Source: Leucaena leucocephala (lineage: Eukaryota > Streptophyta > Magnoliopsida > Fabales > Fabaceae). Taken from it: a stretch of DNA of 64,000 bases. This document shows, in pieces, positions 1-11,485 of this stretch. The notes beneath the pieces were generated by a model. It worked only from the letters and a program-made list of their open reading frames with translations. It made no database searches and was not told where the DNA came from. A program made the position numbers and the translations under genes. The stretch covers positions 2,604,001 to 2,668,000 of the forward strand of contig CM073518.1 of the NCBI GenBank assembly GCA_037074615.1, given 5' to 3'. Every line of letters begins with the position of its first letter. Within the stretch, counting starts at the first letter, position 1.

Positions 1-433
1 TAAAAAGGTCCATTTTCCTTTAATTTAGGATGTATAAGGCACGGTTCAATCATCCCTCATTAGATTAAGTGGAGCTATTTATGATCTAAGTTGCTGATTT
101 TTGCAGTCATAGTGACAGCACTGTGGTTTTGTATTCACTTACCACCTTGGTAAAAGCAATATTGTTAGTTTCTCGGTGTATAAATGCAGATCATCCTCGG
201 TATATAAATTCACTGGGCTTGCTTGATTACTTGCTGCCGTAATTTCAGCTTCAGGTATGGTAATAATGACGCCATGATATAAAAATGATTGTTAAATCGA
301 AGCCGTAAATTCAATTTAAAACAATCTTGTTGGCCAAAAAAAAATTATATCAATTTCAACTAGAAATTTCTAAAAAGAATAACTCCAAGCTACTTGTTCG
401 TCATCATCAGTCAGTAATCCTTTTTAATCCCAA
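1..433. other. Non-coding flank downstream of the carrier gene
   Basis: AT-rich sequence holding what is presumably the 3' UTR and downstream region of the minus-strand carrier gene. I see no exon, repeat or RNA gene in it. Confidence 0.5.
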
Positions 434-1408
434 TCAAAATTCCTTGAGCAACTTCCTCACTTGTTCTAGGGTCACAAATAGAACCACTGTAAATGGTCCC
501 TGCCTTGATATTGTGGGAACAAATCCCTTATACAGAGCCATAGGTCCTTCAGCCTTCAATGTCTTGAATGCACAATCCAAGGCTCCATTATACGGTGGGG
601 TTGCCCCTGCCTCAACATTCATGTTCATCACCCTCGTCTTTATCACATCCACCGGGTTGGACGCCACCGCTGCCACAAACCCCGCCGCGAAGCTTGCCGT
701 GACGTGGGTCCCTAGGCCGTCCTTCATCAGCCCCTTTCCCAGAATCATCTCCTTGAATTGATCATAAGAAGCCAATTGAGCAGCTGTCACGATCATCGCA
801 CGGGTCACCGTAAGAGACGAACCCCGCCACAGGCTAGCAATTCCTTCCTGACTCGCCATGCGCGCGATTGCGTCGAACACGCTTTTATAACCGCGCCGTT
901 GAGCCGTCGGAAGCCGACCATCGGCTTGCATCCGGACCATGGCCACATCAGCAGGGTTTCCAATGGCTGCACCTATCCCGCCAGCGATTAGCCCCGCCGC
1001 TACCTTTCGGGTAAGGAGCATCTTGCCCGTATCTGGATCGGCCCATTTGTGCCTGATCACATCGTATAGACCCATACGAGTAGTGGAATAGAGTGCTTGG
1101 CGGAGCACTGTGGCGGATACGCCGGAAAACAGGGCAGCCACGCCTTCGGACTGCACAATCCGAATACTAACCGATATGATTCCACCGCGAGGTTGAAGAC
1201 CAAGTGTGGCCGGAGTAGCAGCCATTGCCGGAGAATGTAAGTGAAAGGCATAAGCTGGACGCAGATTCTGTACTGGCTGAGGTCTCACAGGAACAGAGCG
1301 TTTCTCGCCCTGAAGCTGCATGCGAACTTTGATGAGATCGAGTGGATGAGTTGTACAGCCGGCAACAGTGGAAGCAATGCCGCCTTCAACAAATCCTTTG
1401 AGACCCAT
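434..1408 (-). CDS. DIC: Mitochondrial dicarboxylate carrier (DIC/UCP5 type)
   Basis: A complete intronless reading frame of 324 residues. It has the three-fold mitochondrial carrier (SLC25) architecture: signature motifs HPLDLIKVRMQ (about 21-31), NPADVAMVRMQ (about 151-161) and NPVDVIKTRV (about 251-260), each closing the first helix of a roughly 100-residue repeat. This points to six transmembrane helices in the inner mitochondrial membrane. The extra loop after the first signature, rich in Pro and Ala (about 35-75), and the start MGLKGFVEGG are typical of the plant dicarboxylate carriers DIC1-3 (also called UCP4-6). Those carriers exchange malate, oxaloacetate and succinate for phosphate or sulfate. 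The single-exon structure also fits the plant DIC genes. The start is the first ATG, directly before the first carrier repeat. Substrate specificity is inferred from family resemblance. Confidence 0.92.
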   Translation of the reverse strand: MGLKGFVEGGIASTVAGCTTHPLDLIKVRMQLQGEKRSVPVRPQPVQNLRPAYAFHLHSPAMAATPATLGLQPRGGIISVSIRIVQSEGVAALFSGVSATVLRQALYSTTRMGLYDVIRHKWADPDTGKMLLTRKVAAGLIAGGIGAAIGNPADVAMVRMQADGRLPTAQRRGYKSVFDAIARMASQEGIASLWRGSSLTVTRAMIVTAAQLASYDQFKEMILGKGLMKDGLGTHVTASFAAGFVAAVASNPVDVIKTRVMNMNVEAGATPPYNGALDCAFKTLKAEGPMALYKGFVPTISRQGPFTVVLFVTLEQVRKLLKEF

Positions 1409-2428
1409 GTCTAGGGATATAAATTTGTTAATGCTGTTACTTTAAAGACTTCACTTTTAATAGTTCTCTGTTCAAAATCCGATCTGATTCCCAAACAGAG
1501 AATGGCAAAGGATGTCACGTTTTGGGATTCATAAGGAAAGGAATGGGCATTGGGTTGAAGATGGCTAGATGCGGAGTGGAGAGTGAGTTATGAGTGTTTT
1601 TATATGTGAACTGTTGAAGTTTCCTGATTTTGAAGACGGATTCGCACGCCGCAAAAACAATGAGTCGCGAACCAATATACTTACTACTAGTACGTGTAAT
1701 AAAACTAGGGCAACCCCTCCCTTTTTTCATTTAAAATAATTAATACGTGTAAAATGCTGGTTTGATATTCAAGTGGGGCCGGGTTGTGTATATAATTTTA
1801 ATTTTTAATAAATATTAATTGGTTTTAATGATTTTATTAAATATCTTAGGTAATAAATTGATTTAGATTGATTACCTTTTATAAATTCATAATCCAAATA
1901 AATCAGGGGAAAAAATAGTTCATTCCTCTAATTTTAGAAAGAAAATAAGGCAATAAAATCCATGACGTGACAGTAAGAAATTTATAGTTTTACGATAGCT
2001 CCTAGAAAAAAGGCCAATGACTTTGTGACCAATTAGTAGCGTAGAAACTTTCCTATAGATTACAGGTTTGATCCGGCTGTTAATCTCAAGTAATTAGTAC
2101 TTGCTTCTTTAATTAAAAAAAAATGGAGAAAGAAATAGAGTTAGAAGCTTCAATCATCTGCAGAAAGATTGAACCCTTGGAATTTTTAAAAACAAGAAGT
2201 CATCCAGCAGCTTATTGACTGAACTGAAACATAGCCAACGTTACAAATTAAATCAACACACAATGATCAAACTTGGTGATGACACTATCGCATTGACAAA
2301 GATAAGATATCTCTTTCAATATCTTCCAGAGCCACCGCACTTATTTACCATAAACATTTTACCCTCCAGGACGGACTGGTCGGGACATAGAGCAAAGAAA
2401 ATACAATAAATCTAAATCCAGCAAATAG
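1409..2428. other. Intergenic region between carrier and aspartic protease
   Basis: This holds the carrier's 5' UTR and promoter side, and the 3' side of the protease gene. Short open frames here show no codon pattern or recognisable domain. I see no repeat with clear ends. Confidence 0.5.
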
Positions 2429-3754
2429 CTAGTTACAGAGCTCACGAGCTATGCCAACCTTATTATTAACAGTATCAAACAAAATCCTAAGGTTCTGCTG
2501 CTGCAAATTGGCTATCACATTCAACACCGAGTTCACATTATTGGGTGACGCCGCCATTGCCAAGCAGGCTAGTGAACCCGAACTGCTATGTATGAAGCTG
2601 TTCTCCAAAGGCAATTTCAGATCCAACCCCGAGAAGTGCAATGTAATAGTGGGCGCCAATGTCTCGTAGCTCTTCATAAAGCAAGTGTCAAATGCCCCCA
2701 AGCTCGAAAAAGGGCCTCTCACTTGTTTTCTGAACCCGTCCCTGATAGCGTTATACACTGGTTCCACGAATCTGGTAATCACCGTACCTGAATCTATGAT
2801 GGTTCCAGCTCCGGTGTAAGGGTTGAAGCTCAGAAGCTCATTAGGTAACCTTAGAAGGACCCGACCCACACTGACTCCGGTCAAGTTCACGTAGTACAGA
2901 GACGGCCGGCGGGGATTACGCAGCAGCGGGGTGGTACGGATGCGTTTGGGCTGACCTTTGGGTCCGAGCTTCAGCGAGCCAGAGAAGAAATATGACCTAA
3001 AACTGGGGAGGCAGTAGGAGAAAACTCCTCTGTAGAGAGACCCGGCTTGCGAAAATAACGACAAGGGTCCCCGACCCAGACCCAGTAGTCCTTGGGAGGG
3101 AATTGAACCGCCGTTGACGTTATTGACGCAGCCGAAAGCGTAATTGGGGATGATATCAGATCCTAGTCCGAGAGAATCTTGGACCAGCGTGGCGGAGAAG
3201 GATGAACCAGCGTACGAATGGTTAAACGAACACGGGGCGGATCCTGTGACGGGGCAAGAGAATCCACGGACCTGACTGCATTGCGTAACGGAGCAATCCA
3301 ATGACCTGAAAGTAGTAGAAGCTTTGGGCGAAAAAGTGACGGCGGAGCAACCGGTACAACCGGAGCACGGGACCCAGGCATCATCGCTGCTAGTATCTAA
3401 GACCATGAACATGAGCTGACAGGGAGTGCCGAGCTTGGCCCGGACGACGTAGTTACCGATACTGAGAGCCTGGCCGGAGGCAATAGGGGCGGAGGTTGAG
3501 CGCTTCTTAGCGACAAGAGAAGATAAGTAGCCGAGGCGTTGTGAGTCTGTGGAGGCCATGATCATGAGGGTGTTAAGCCACGAGACATTGTTGGGAAGTT
3601 GGAAGGGGGAGCATTTGGAGTAAATGGGGATGAGGGCAACGTCCAAGGGCCTTGGTTCAGAGGCACAGGGGTCTGAAGCAATGGCGGTAATGGCGAGGAT
3701 GTGAATTATTGCACAGAAAAGAATGAAGAAGGAGAAGAAGAACTTGAGGTCCAT
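2429..3754 (-). CDS. Secreted nepenthesin-like aspartic protease (AED3-like)
   Basis: An intronless pepsin-family (A1) protease. I chose the start at 3754 (MDLKFFFSFF), giving 441 residues, because it places a hydrophobic signal peptide at the N terminus. The upstream in-frame ATG at 3817 would add 21 residues ahead of it. After a propeptide come the N-terminal lobe with catalytic motif LDTSSDDAWVPC (Asp about 120), a cysteine-rich nepenthesin-type insert (CSGCTGCSAV and following), the GLLGLGRGPLS segment, and the second catalytic motif IDSGTVIT (Asp about 321). The protein ends GIARELCN. The order matches Arabidopsis AED3/At1g09750-type apoplastic proteases, which are linked to defence and cell-death responses. 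Both catalytic aspartates are present, so it should be active. The exact substrate is unknown. Confidence 0.9.
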   Translation of the reverse strand: MDLKFFFSFFILFCAIIHILAITAIASDPCASEPRPLDVALIPIYSKCSPFQLPNNVSWLNTLMIMASTDSQRLGYLSSLVAKKRSTSAPIASGQALSIGNYVVRAKLGTPCQLMFMVLDTSSDDAWVPCSGCTGCSAVTFSPKASTTFRSLDCSVTQCSQVRGFSCPVTGSAPCSFNHSYAGSSFSATLVQDSLGLGSDIIPNYAFGCVNNVNGGSIPSQGLLGLGRGPLSLFSQAGSLYRGVFSYCLPSFRSYFFSGSLKLGPKGQPKRIRTTPLLRNPRRPSLYYVNLTGVSVGRVLLRLPNELLSFNPYTGAGTIIDSGTVITRFVEPVYNAIRDGFRKQVRGPFSSLGAFDTCFMKSYETLAPTITLHFSGLDLKLPLENSFIHSSSGSLACLAMAASPNNVNSVLNVIANLQQQNLRILFDTVNNKVGIARELCN

Positions 3755-5454
3755 GTTTATTGAAGTGTAGTAGGCTGTGTGCATGCATGGCGGGGGAGAG
3801 CTTACTTTAATATGCAAGTGTTGGAGACAAGTTAGAAAAAAAAGCAGTAAAAACGATTAATGGAACAGTAGCAGGTACGTGGTAGATACTTGTGTTCGTG
3901 GGTGCATGGTCCGAGCAGGAGATGGAAGCGGTCGTTCACGGGCTTTCGAAAACATTTAATTCGTTTAGCAAAAAAGACGCGGTTGGTCCCACAGTTGTAG
4001 TTCTGATTGCTGTAGATCAGCCTGCAACGGAGCAGAGAAATCTACTTAGCGTTCACTTTCAGATCCAAAGGATGAAGAAAGTACTCGTCTGTGCTATCGT
4101 TTCAGTTTCAACAGCCCTCCTTCATGCTTCCACGTTCAAAGCTAAATCCAAAAGTGGAGTTTTACTGAATTATAGCCAAGAATCCAAAGCTGATTATTTG
4201 CTTCCTCATATCAGGCAAAAAGGAGAAATCACGGAAATTCATTCATCCTATTCATCATCTCGTACGCTCCACAGAGTCCCCCATGGCTAGATCGCACTGC
4301 TATTATTATCAAGCTGTTTGACTCATAATGTTGTGTTTTTCAGGCTTAGAAAAACACTTGTGCATAGTGTTTCGATTTTCAACTTCTAATTTTATGCAGT
4401 GTTTCTAATGACGTACGGAAAGTGAAAAGTTAAGACTAACTATGGATGGAGAGAAAAGTTAAGAAAAGAAAAAAGAACAAAAAATATTTTTTAAATATTT
4501 ATATAGTAAGATAAAATAAGAAAATAAAAATAGAGGGAACAAGAGATATGAGACCCACCCGTTTTTCTCAAAGTTTTATCTTTGAAGTTGAGCGATTTTC
4601 AAGATAAAAATATACTTTTCAAAGTTTTATCTTTTTCATATGCATATTAGCATCATCCTAAAATTAGTCCCTTCTTTTCTACGTTTTTTTATCAAATATG
4701 AGTAATAAAATATTTTCTTTTCATTTTTTTTTGTCATACAAAAGTTTAAATGAGTTGAATATATAGTTCGGATTAGAACATGCCTATAAGCAGAGAAAAT
4801 ATTTACAAATTTTGGCGTCCGAACTTATGTTGAACCACATCACATTAATAAATAAATAAAGCATATGAATAACCATTGGAATGGAAAAGTCGATCAGGTT
4901 GACCAGGGAAATCCATACTGGAGTCAGGATAAGCCTTTTGCGACAAGATTAAATGTTAAAAATACTACTCCGATCCCTTTTTTGGCAAACTTATTATTTC
5001 TTTTTTATAAACAAAATATTACACGCTTATTAATGTACAACAATGCAAAAGAACGCGAGAAGTTTGATTCAGAGACATTTGAAATCAGACTTTTCTTGAA
5101 TCACTTGCAAATCGATAATAATACGGATGAATCACTCTTCACTGCAACAACTTCACACCGCATCAAAGTAGCAAATAGTCCACAAAATGTGAAAACAAAT
5201 GGTTGTAGCTGAACCCGATCAGCATTGGGCAACTAGCAGACAGAAGCATTGAAACTGAAAAATCCTGAGCATGAAAGGCTTGAGGTCTGATCACATGAAT
5301 GTATACGTAGAGATGCACCTTGAAATACAGCAACCCACACCCAGAACATGGAATCAAACTGTTTCAAAATATTGTCATCCTGCAAATTGTATGTGGTGAG
5401 AAAGCCTTGCGCTGTAACAACAGAGAGTTCCAGAAAAAAATTCAGAGACAGAGC

Positions 5455-5543
5455 CAGAAATACGTCAGGTTAAGGGAAGTAACTTAATTTTTAAAAGCAT
5501 CTGAGAACAACAAAATGAGTAACACCAAGCACCAATTGTGGAA
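5455..5543 (+). repeat. Direct repeat, left copy (89 bp)
   Basis: An 89-bp sequence starting CAGAAATACGTCAGG and ending ATTGTGGAA, repeated at 5669-5757 with one mismatch that I can see (AACAAC versus AACAAG). The two copies flank the SINE-like fragment exactly. Confidence 0.9.
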
Positions 5544-5668
5544 CAACAACAACAACAACAAAACCTTATCCCATTAAATGGGGTCGGCTACATGGATCAT
5601 ACGACGCCATTGTGCTCTATCAAAAACTGAATCCTTGGTTAAGTTATTGACCAGGAGATCCCGCTCAA
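5544..5668 (-). mobile_element. Au-SINE-like fragment (minus orientation)
   Basis: A 125-bp segment beginning with (CAA)n and containing the blocks CCTTATCCCATTAAATGGGG and TCGGCTACATGGATC. Read on the minus strand this gives a short 3' part of a plant SINE ending in TTG repeats, resembling the widespread plant Au SINE. The assignment rests on my memory of that conserved block. The 5' Pol III promoter part is not evident, so this is probably a truncated copy. Confidence 0.6.
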
Positions 5669-5757
5669 CAGAAATACGTCAGGTTAAGGGAAGTAACTTA
5701 ATTTTTAAAAGCATCTGAGAACAAGAAAATGAGTAACACCAAGCACCAATTGTGGAA
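5669..5757 (+). repeat. Direct repeat, right copy (89 bp)
   Basis: Second copy of the 89-bp repeat found at 5455-5543, starting immediately after the SINE-like fragment. Confidence 0.9.
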
Positions 5758-6327
5758 AATGCCTAGAAAAACTCCTCAGCCCTCTCTATATCTCCTACCT
5801 TCATACTTCAATTTGATAAATTCATATATGTTTTTCCATTATCTATCAATTAAAAGATAATCTATGGAGCTCCTCATGAATATCCCAATTGATTTAAGAC
5901 CGTACTTACACTCCAACTTCAATAACTCGTTTGAGCTGCCAGCATTTAAACTTAATGCCAAGCATCTCTGTCTTCTTTCAATTAAATGGATTCTTATGGT
6001 GAATGCACATAGCCAAACTCAACTATTAGCTGCAAGGTAAGGGTTGGAGATCATTAACGCAGAAAAACAAAAGGGCGACACCAAATTTACCAAGGCCTAA
6101 GAAAAATGGTAATGGCACAAACCAAAAACAACTAAGCCCAGAAATCAAATTGTCACCAGCTGTCAGCAATAATTAGATTCAGTGACAAACATAGAAGAGA
6201 TAGATCCCTCAGTGTGTCAAAATTATATAGCTTATTTTTCCCAGATCCCAAACGTTACAAGGGAATGACCGAATCATACATCTCAAATGCTGCCAGAGCT
6301 TCTCATATTGCATAGTAGAAGTCTTAC

Positions 6328-8258
6328 CTAGTTTGTCTTGTTGGCAGGGTCCTTTTCCTTTATAATAATAACAGGACATTGAGCATGGTGGGTGCAGTAG
6401 TTGCTAACACTTCCCAGCAACATCCTGTAACAGAAATAATATTACTCATGGCATGTCAAAAAACCATATTTATTGCAGTTAACATGCTCTACTCATTCAA
6501 GGGTTTTCTGACTTTTAATGGTTCATCCTTTTAATTCAAAAAATAATAATTTAAAATCAAATTTTGTAATGCTAGAAGTAACCAAAAAAAGAACAAATTG
6601 GAGAATGGCATTGGGTTCATCAACAGCTCAACACGGCATCCCCATATCAAGAAAGTTAATAAAAAGAGTTTTTACTGCTAAAGATGCACTGTACAAGTGA
6701 GCAGGCAACGTATCCTCCAAAAGAAATAACAGAAAGATAATATGTAGGGGAAAAGAATTACATGATTATATTCCAACTTTCAGAGGGACCAAATAATAAG
6801 ACTTGAGAAAAAGTCAAACAAACAATCGTTTACAAAAAAGAAAAAGAAAAGAAAAGATTCTTCATTTGTAATAGTAATTGAACATCTACTCCATGATTGT
6901 ACCACAAACTGATCAATTAGGTGGCTGGATATTTTTTAGAAAACTAAAGACTGGAATTTTTACTGGGAACTCGTGCGGAAAAAAAGACTAGGGAGGAGTA
7001 CAAGCTATCCACCCAAAAGGGCATTCAAGAACAGAGAGATTAAGAGGCTCAAAACGAGCGACTAGAACTGGAGTCCAATTAAAATTGAAAGTTCAAGATG
7101 CTTGCCGCGAAGAACATTGAGAACTAGCAGTGCATAAGTATCACTCATTACTATTAAGCGAAAAGGAAGGTAAAAAACTTCAGGCGTAGCTTTAGCTAAA
7201 GTGGCCTGGGAGCATCTCCCAAAAATGGTTCGCTTAAGTTTCTAGTTTTCGAACAAGATAGGAATGTTGAAAAGACAGTGGAAAAAACAGGACCGTTGAA
7301 AAGATCAGTGATGGAATGGACATTGCGCCAAATTATACACATGCCAATACAAGATGGACTCTAAACTTTCATATTACCTACCAGAAACAATCAATAAAAA
7401 CAGAGTCCATCTTATCTAGGATAACATTGCATAAGGGGAAAATCATCGATAATAGATTTTAGAAAAGTTAAAAGCTATAAAAAAAAATTGTTATATGAAT
7501 TTTTTTATCAATTTTCAGCTATTAAAAATTATTTAACACTAGTTAATACTACCTCTTAATGGGACCAAACGCACGAGAACCCATAACAAGTAAATCAGCA
7601 TGCAAATTCTGGACAGCTTCACAAATTTTCTCCTTTGGATCTCCAACAACCACATGGGTTTTGACATTCGCCTGCATAAGTTTCGTAGACTAAACGCTTT
7701 TAAGCGTGAGCCGAAAAAAGCATGAAGGAAAGAAAGAAAAAGTATTTTGCGGATGTGTGAGCATGAATCTTGAAGGAATCAAAATGAAAACCAACATTTA
7801 ATTTGGAGCAAATCCCTAAAGCGTGATCCAGTATGGCATCGGTGATGCGCTTTTGGTGGGCTTCGATCGCAGCAGTGAAAGCAGGCACTTCCATGTCACC
7901 TAATCGATTCAGAACCGGGTAAAAATCTTCAGTAATTAGGCCAAGCAAAACAAAGTTCCATCTTCAGTAATTAGGTCAAGCAAAACAAAGTTCGATTAAA
8001 ATAAAAAAGTAACAGAAGGAAGACGAAACAAAAAGAGGATAAAAGGAGCACTGAACTGGGTCCACCGAAAGGAATAGCACCGGGATTAAGACCGGCGGCG
8101 ATGGAGGGCGGAGATTGGACGTGGAGGATAACAAAAGTAGAATCGGATCCAGGCGATCGGAGCTTGAGATTGTTGAGGGCCCAAGTCAATGCGCTCATAC
8201 TCTCCTCGCAGCCATCGACGGCCACGACAACGCATCCCAAGTTTCCAGCCTCAGACAT
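6328..8258 (-). CDS. Universal stress protein (UspA family), four exons
   Basis: Four exons on the minus strand: 8258-8057, 7899-7796, 7671-7553 and 6424-6328. All have GT-AG boundaries and together encode 173 residues. The N terminus (VVVAVDGCEESMSALTWAL) is the first strand and helix of a UspA/adenine nucleotide alpha-hydrolase fold. Exon 2 carries the Usp helix AIEAHQKRITDAIL. Exons 3-4 carry the nucleotide-binding loop VMGSRAFGPIKRMLLGSVSN. The canonical G-x2-G-x9-G(S/T) motif has Ala at its second Gly; as I recall, the Arabidopsis relative At1g09740 has the same. The protein is soluble, probably ATP-binding, and in related plant genes responds to stress or ethylene. Its upstream region is tandemly duplicated starting about 95 bp before the ATG. 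Confidence 0.9.
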
Positions 8259-8352
8259 AGCTATTCGAATTTCTTTAAGCTTGAGTTCGATTACAGGACC
8301 GATGATTCTGTCCCTGTTCGTGGCCGTGCTGACTGCGATGCTGCTAGCAAGT

Positions 8353-9555
8353 TCTTGATCCTTAGCTTCGTTGACTGTGCTGTGGATGATAGATCCCCTG
8401 TGCCCAGTCAGCGTTAAGCGGAAAAACAGGGTATGAATTATGAAACTACAGTGGCCAATAAAATTAAATGAGAATTTGCCGGAAGACTCCTTAAACTATA
8501 GGTTATTTAAAATATATCCCTAATTTTTTAAATTCTAAAAAATTAAACTCTCCAGTTTTCAACATTCGAAAAATAAGTCATTTAAGTTTATTCCCTTTAA
8601 TCATGTGTCTGGGGTCTAGCCTGGATGACATGGTGCATTATTACTCCATTTCCCCCCCCCCCTTAAATTAATCTCTTAATCAATATATTAAACTTTAAAA
8701 ATCTGTTTGGATAGGATTTTAAAAAAGTACTTATGAAAAAAAGGGCTTATGGACAACTTATGAAAAAGGGCTTTTAGAGAAGAGTTTATGGAAAAAAAGT
8801 AGTTTTGAATAAATAGGTGTTTGGATAGTTATTTTTAGAATGACTTTTTATGGTGGTAAATTACCAAAAATGGTATGATTTGATTTAAAGTAAGAGAGAG
8901 GAGAGAGGTAGAGAGAATATAAGAGAGAGAAGAGAGGGTGTAAGAAAAAGTAGAGATAAAAGAAGAGAGAGGAGAGAGGAGAGAGGAGAGGGGTAGGTAT
9001 GAGAGAGGAGAGGGGTGTAAGAAAAAGTAGAGGTAATATAGTAATTAGATAGTCCATAAGCTCTTTTACTGTTGAAAAAGCTATTTTAAATAGCTTATTC
9101 AAAACCATGGTTTTGCCCAAAAGTACTTATGGACAAATAAGCTTGTTTATTTTAAAATTTTTTTAAACTAAAATTTTACCCAAAAAAACTTATAAAATCT
9201 TAGTTTGGGTGTGTTCCAAACACACCGTAACATGAGAGTGTTGTTATGCATGAGCTTTTTCTTTTTTTTTTTTATTCGATACTCTTCGCACACAAGTTAA
9301 GAAAGTTATTGAATAATCTAACCTTTCTTAAAATTAATTTAATGCTTTCTTAAAATGCTCCCTCTTTATTAGTAGTAAAATTGATATGACACTATTTGAC
9401 TTCTTCCACTGTCTTAAAAGACGAAATTATTGAAAATAGTCCCTTTTCTCTTTATTTCTTTTATAAGCACATTCTCTCTTGATTAACAGTAATTTGTGCA
9501 TGCACTGATAAAACGGACAAAATAGTAAGATAAAACGGACAAAATAGTAATTCTC
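8353..9555. repeat. Tandem duplication, copy A, in the 5' flank of the stress-protein gene
   Basis: This segment starts at TCTTGATCCTT about 95 bp upstream of the stress-protein ATG and recurs nearly unchanged at 9556-10199. Copy A is longer because it holds a 529-bp MITE (8699-9227). It also ends with a small internal repeat of TAAAACGGACAAAATAGTAA. The junction shows TCTTGAT microhomology. Confidence 0.88.
8699..9227. mobile_element. MITE copy 1 with 3-bp TAA target duplication
   Basis: This 529-bp insertion is present in duplication copy A and absent from the matching position of copy B (9899-9901). It is flanked by TAA on both sides, and the empty site has one TAA. The ends share the block TGTTTGGA in inverted orientation (CTGTTTGGATAGG and TTCCAAACACACCG). 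There is no coding capacity; the centre is a purine-rich GAGAGAGG tract. A 3-bp TAA duplication fits PIF/Harbinger (Tourist-like) MITEs. Relatives lie at 14649-15172, 54066-54935 and, more diverged, 34858-35170. Confidence 0.8.
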
Positions 9556-10199
9556 TCTTGATCCTTCGCTTCGTTGACTGTGCGGTGGATGATAGATCCC
9601 CTGTGCCCAGTCAGCGTTAAGCGGAAAAACAGGGTATGAATTATGAAACTACAGTGGCCAATAAAATTAAATGAGAATTTGCGGGAAGACTCCTTTAACT
9701 ATAGGTTATTTAAAATATATCCCTAATTTTTTAAATTCTAAAAATTAAACTCTCCAGTTTTCAACATTCGAAAAATAAGTCATTTAAGTTTATTCCCTTT
9801 AATCATGTGTCTGGGTTCTAGCCTGGATGACATGGTGCATTATTACTCCATTTCCCCCCCCCCCCTTAAATTAATCTCTTAATCAATATATTAAACTTTA
9901 ACATGAGAGTGTTGTTATGCATGAGCTTTTTCTTTCTTTTTTTTTTATTCGATACTCTTCGCACACAAGTTAAGAAAGTTATTGAATAATCTAACCTTTC
10001 TTAAAATTAATTTAATACTTTCTTAAAATGCTTTATTAGTAGTAAAATTGATATGACACTAGCTATTTGACTTCTTCCACTGTCTTAAAAGACGAAATTA
10101 TTGAAAATAGTCCCTTTTCTCTTTATTTTTTGTATAAGCACATTTTCTCTTTATTAACAGTAATTTGTGCATGCATTGATAAAACGGACAAAATAGTAA
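9556..10199. repeat. Tandem duplication, copy B (lacks the MITE)
   Basis: Second copy of the 8353-9528 sequence. It starts TCTTGATCCTTCGCTTCG, includes the C-run before CTTAAATTAATC, and continues straight through the MITE insertion point to AAATAGTAA. Small differences from copy A (C-run length, a few substitutions and a 6-bp indel) suggest the duplication is not very recent. Confidence 0.88.
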
Positions 10200-11485
10200 A
10201 CAAAATGAGCAATAGCAACTTGAAATTTCAAAACAACACTTATTTTGAAATAGTCTACAAAACAATTCTTAAGCGACACTTTTTATCAACCCAAGGGAGT
10301 GTAAAATGTTATGTAATTTATTTGCTAAGTATATTTGTTATTTTATAATTATAGATAATTTTAATTAAAATATTGTTAGACAGTATAAATTTAAATATTA
10401 ATTTATTATATTATAGTAAACTAATATTTTTTATTAGACCTAACTTAATTGGTAACATTAAGCAATTTATATATGCTATAAGTACACACACGCGTACAGA
10501 CACAAACTCAGTTATGAGGTACATATACAAATACATAAATATTCTTGGGAAGGTGCATGGTTGCATACTTATCAAGTTGCGGGGATGGATAAAGGAGAGC
10601 CACATCGGAATGGTCCCACTTGATCTCTCTGCTCTGAAGCCACTTATTGTTCTGGGATCTGATCTCTTATTCAACGAATTTTCACCGCTCATCTACCACC
10701 TCCACCATCCTTTTCTCCTTATCTCTTCTTCACATTTACCTGCCGCTTCAATTTTCTCCTCATCTCTTCTTTATAATTATTATGAAGAATCCATGCATGC
10801 AAGAAGAAAATGAGCAAAGAGAGAAAACCAAGTACAGAAAGAAGAGATATAAAGTAAGAGGGACAAATAAAGGTGGAATTGTCGAGAGTTTTCCAAGAAC
10901 TGAGATAGGATAAAGCAACGCACCAACAAGGCAAGCACAAGCCCTAGTCCCCTTCTCCCCCTTTTTTCCCCATTAAGAAAGCTCTCTTTCCAACATGCAT
11001 GACCTCACCCATTATTCGTAGCAGTGACAGAAGCATATGTGCCCACCCCTAATGGCATTTGACAAGAAAGCTGGCAAAATATATAGTATTCATGCTTTAT
11101 CTTCTTCCCTTATGGGAGTGCAGGGTATCAATGAAACCGGACCATGACCTCACGGGTGATTTTATTTTTATTACATATACGTTGATATATTAATTCTACA
11201 AAAGAAGAAGAAAAGGCCTCCAAACGAATGTAATTAATTACAATGGGTATTAACTTAAGCGTCTTATGAACTAAATCGAGCATGATATATATATATATAT
11301 ATGACTTCGTCAATGATTCATCCGAGTTATACACACAAAATCTGTGTGTTCCTCCTGAACCATACCATAGAGATAAGTAATAACCAGGAGCAAAATTGAA
11401 AACCAACCAACCCAAAGAAAGAAACCAAGAAAATAGTACGTACAAAGTCTTTAGTAAAAGAAAGGGACGTGTGTTTGAGTGTAAC
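10200..11485. other. Intergenic region downstream of the AHL gene
   Basis: AT-rich non-coding sequence with a short TA microsatellite near 11286-11302. Short open frames here have no recognisable domain. The part nearest 11485 is presumably the 3' UTR of the AHL gene. Confidence 0.45.

Larger units (their letters stand above)
3755..6327. other. Intergenic region, with a SINE fragment and an 89-bp repeat
   Basis: AT-rich sequence between the protease and the universal stress protein gene. A 132-codon open frame at 3892-4290 and a 115-codon frame at 4865-5212 show no recognisable domain. The SINE-like fragment and its flanking direct repeats at 5455-5757 are listed separately. Confidence 0.45.

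Noticed and set aside
3892..4290. 132-codon open frame upstream of the aspartic protease gene
   Set aside because: No recognisable domain or homologue by eye and no splice partners; length is within what chance allows.
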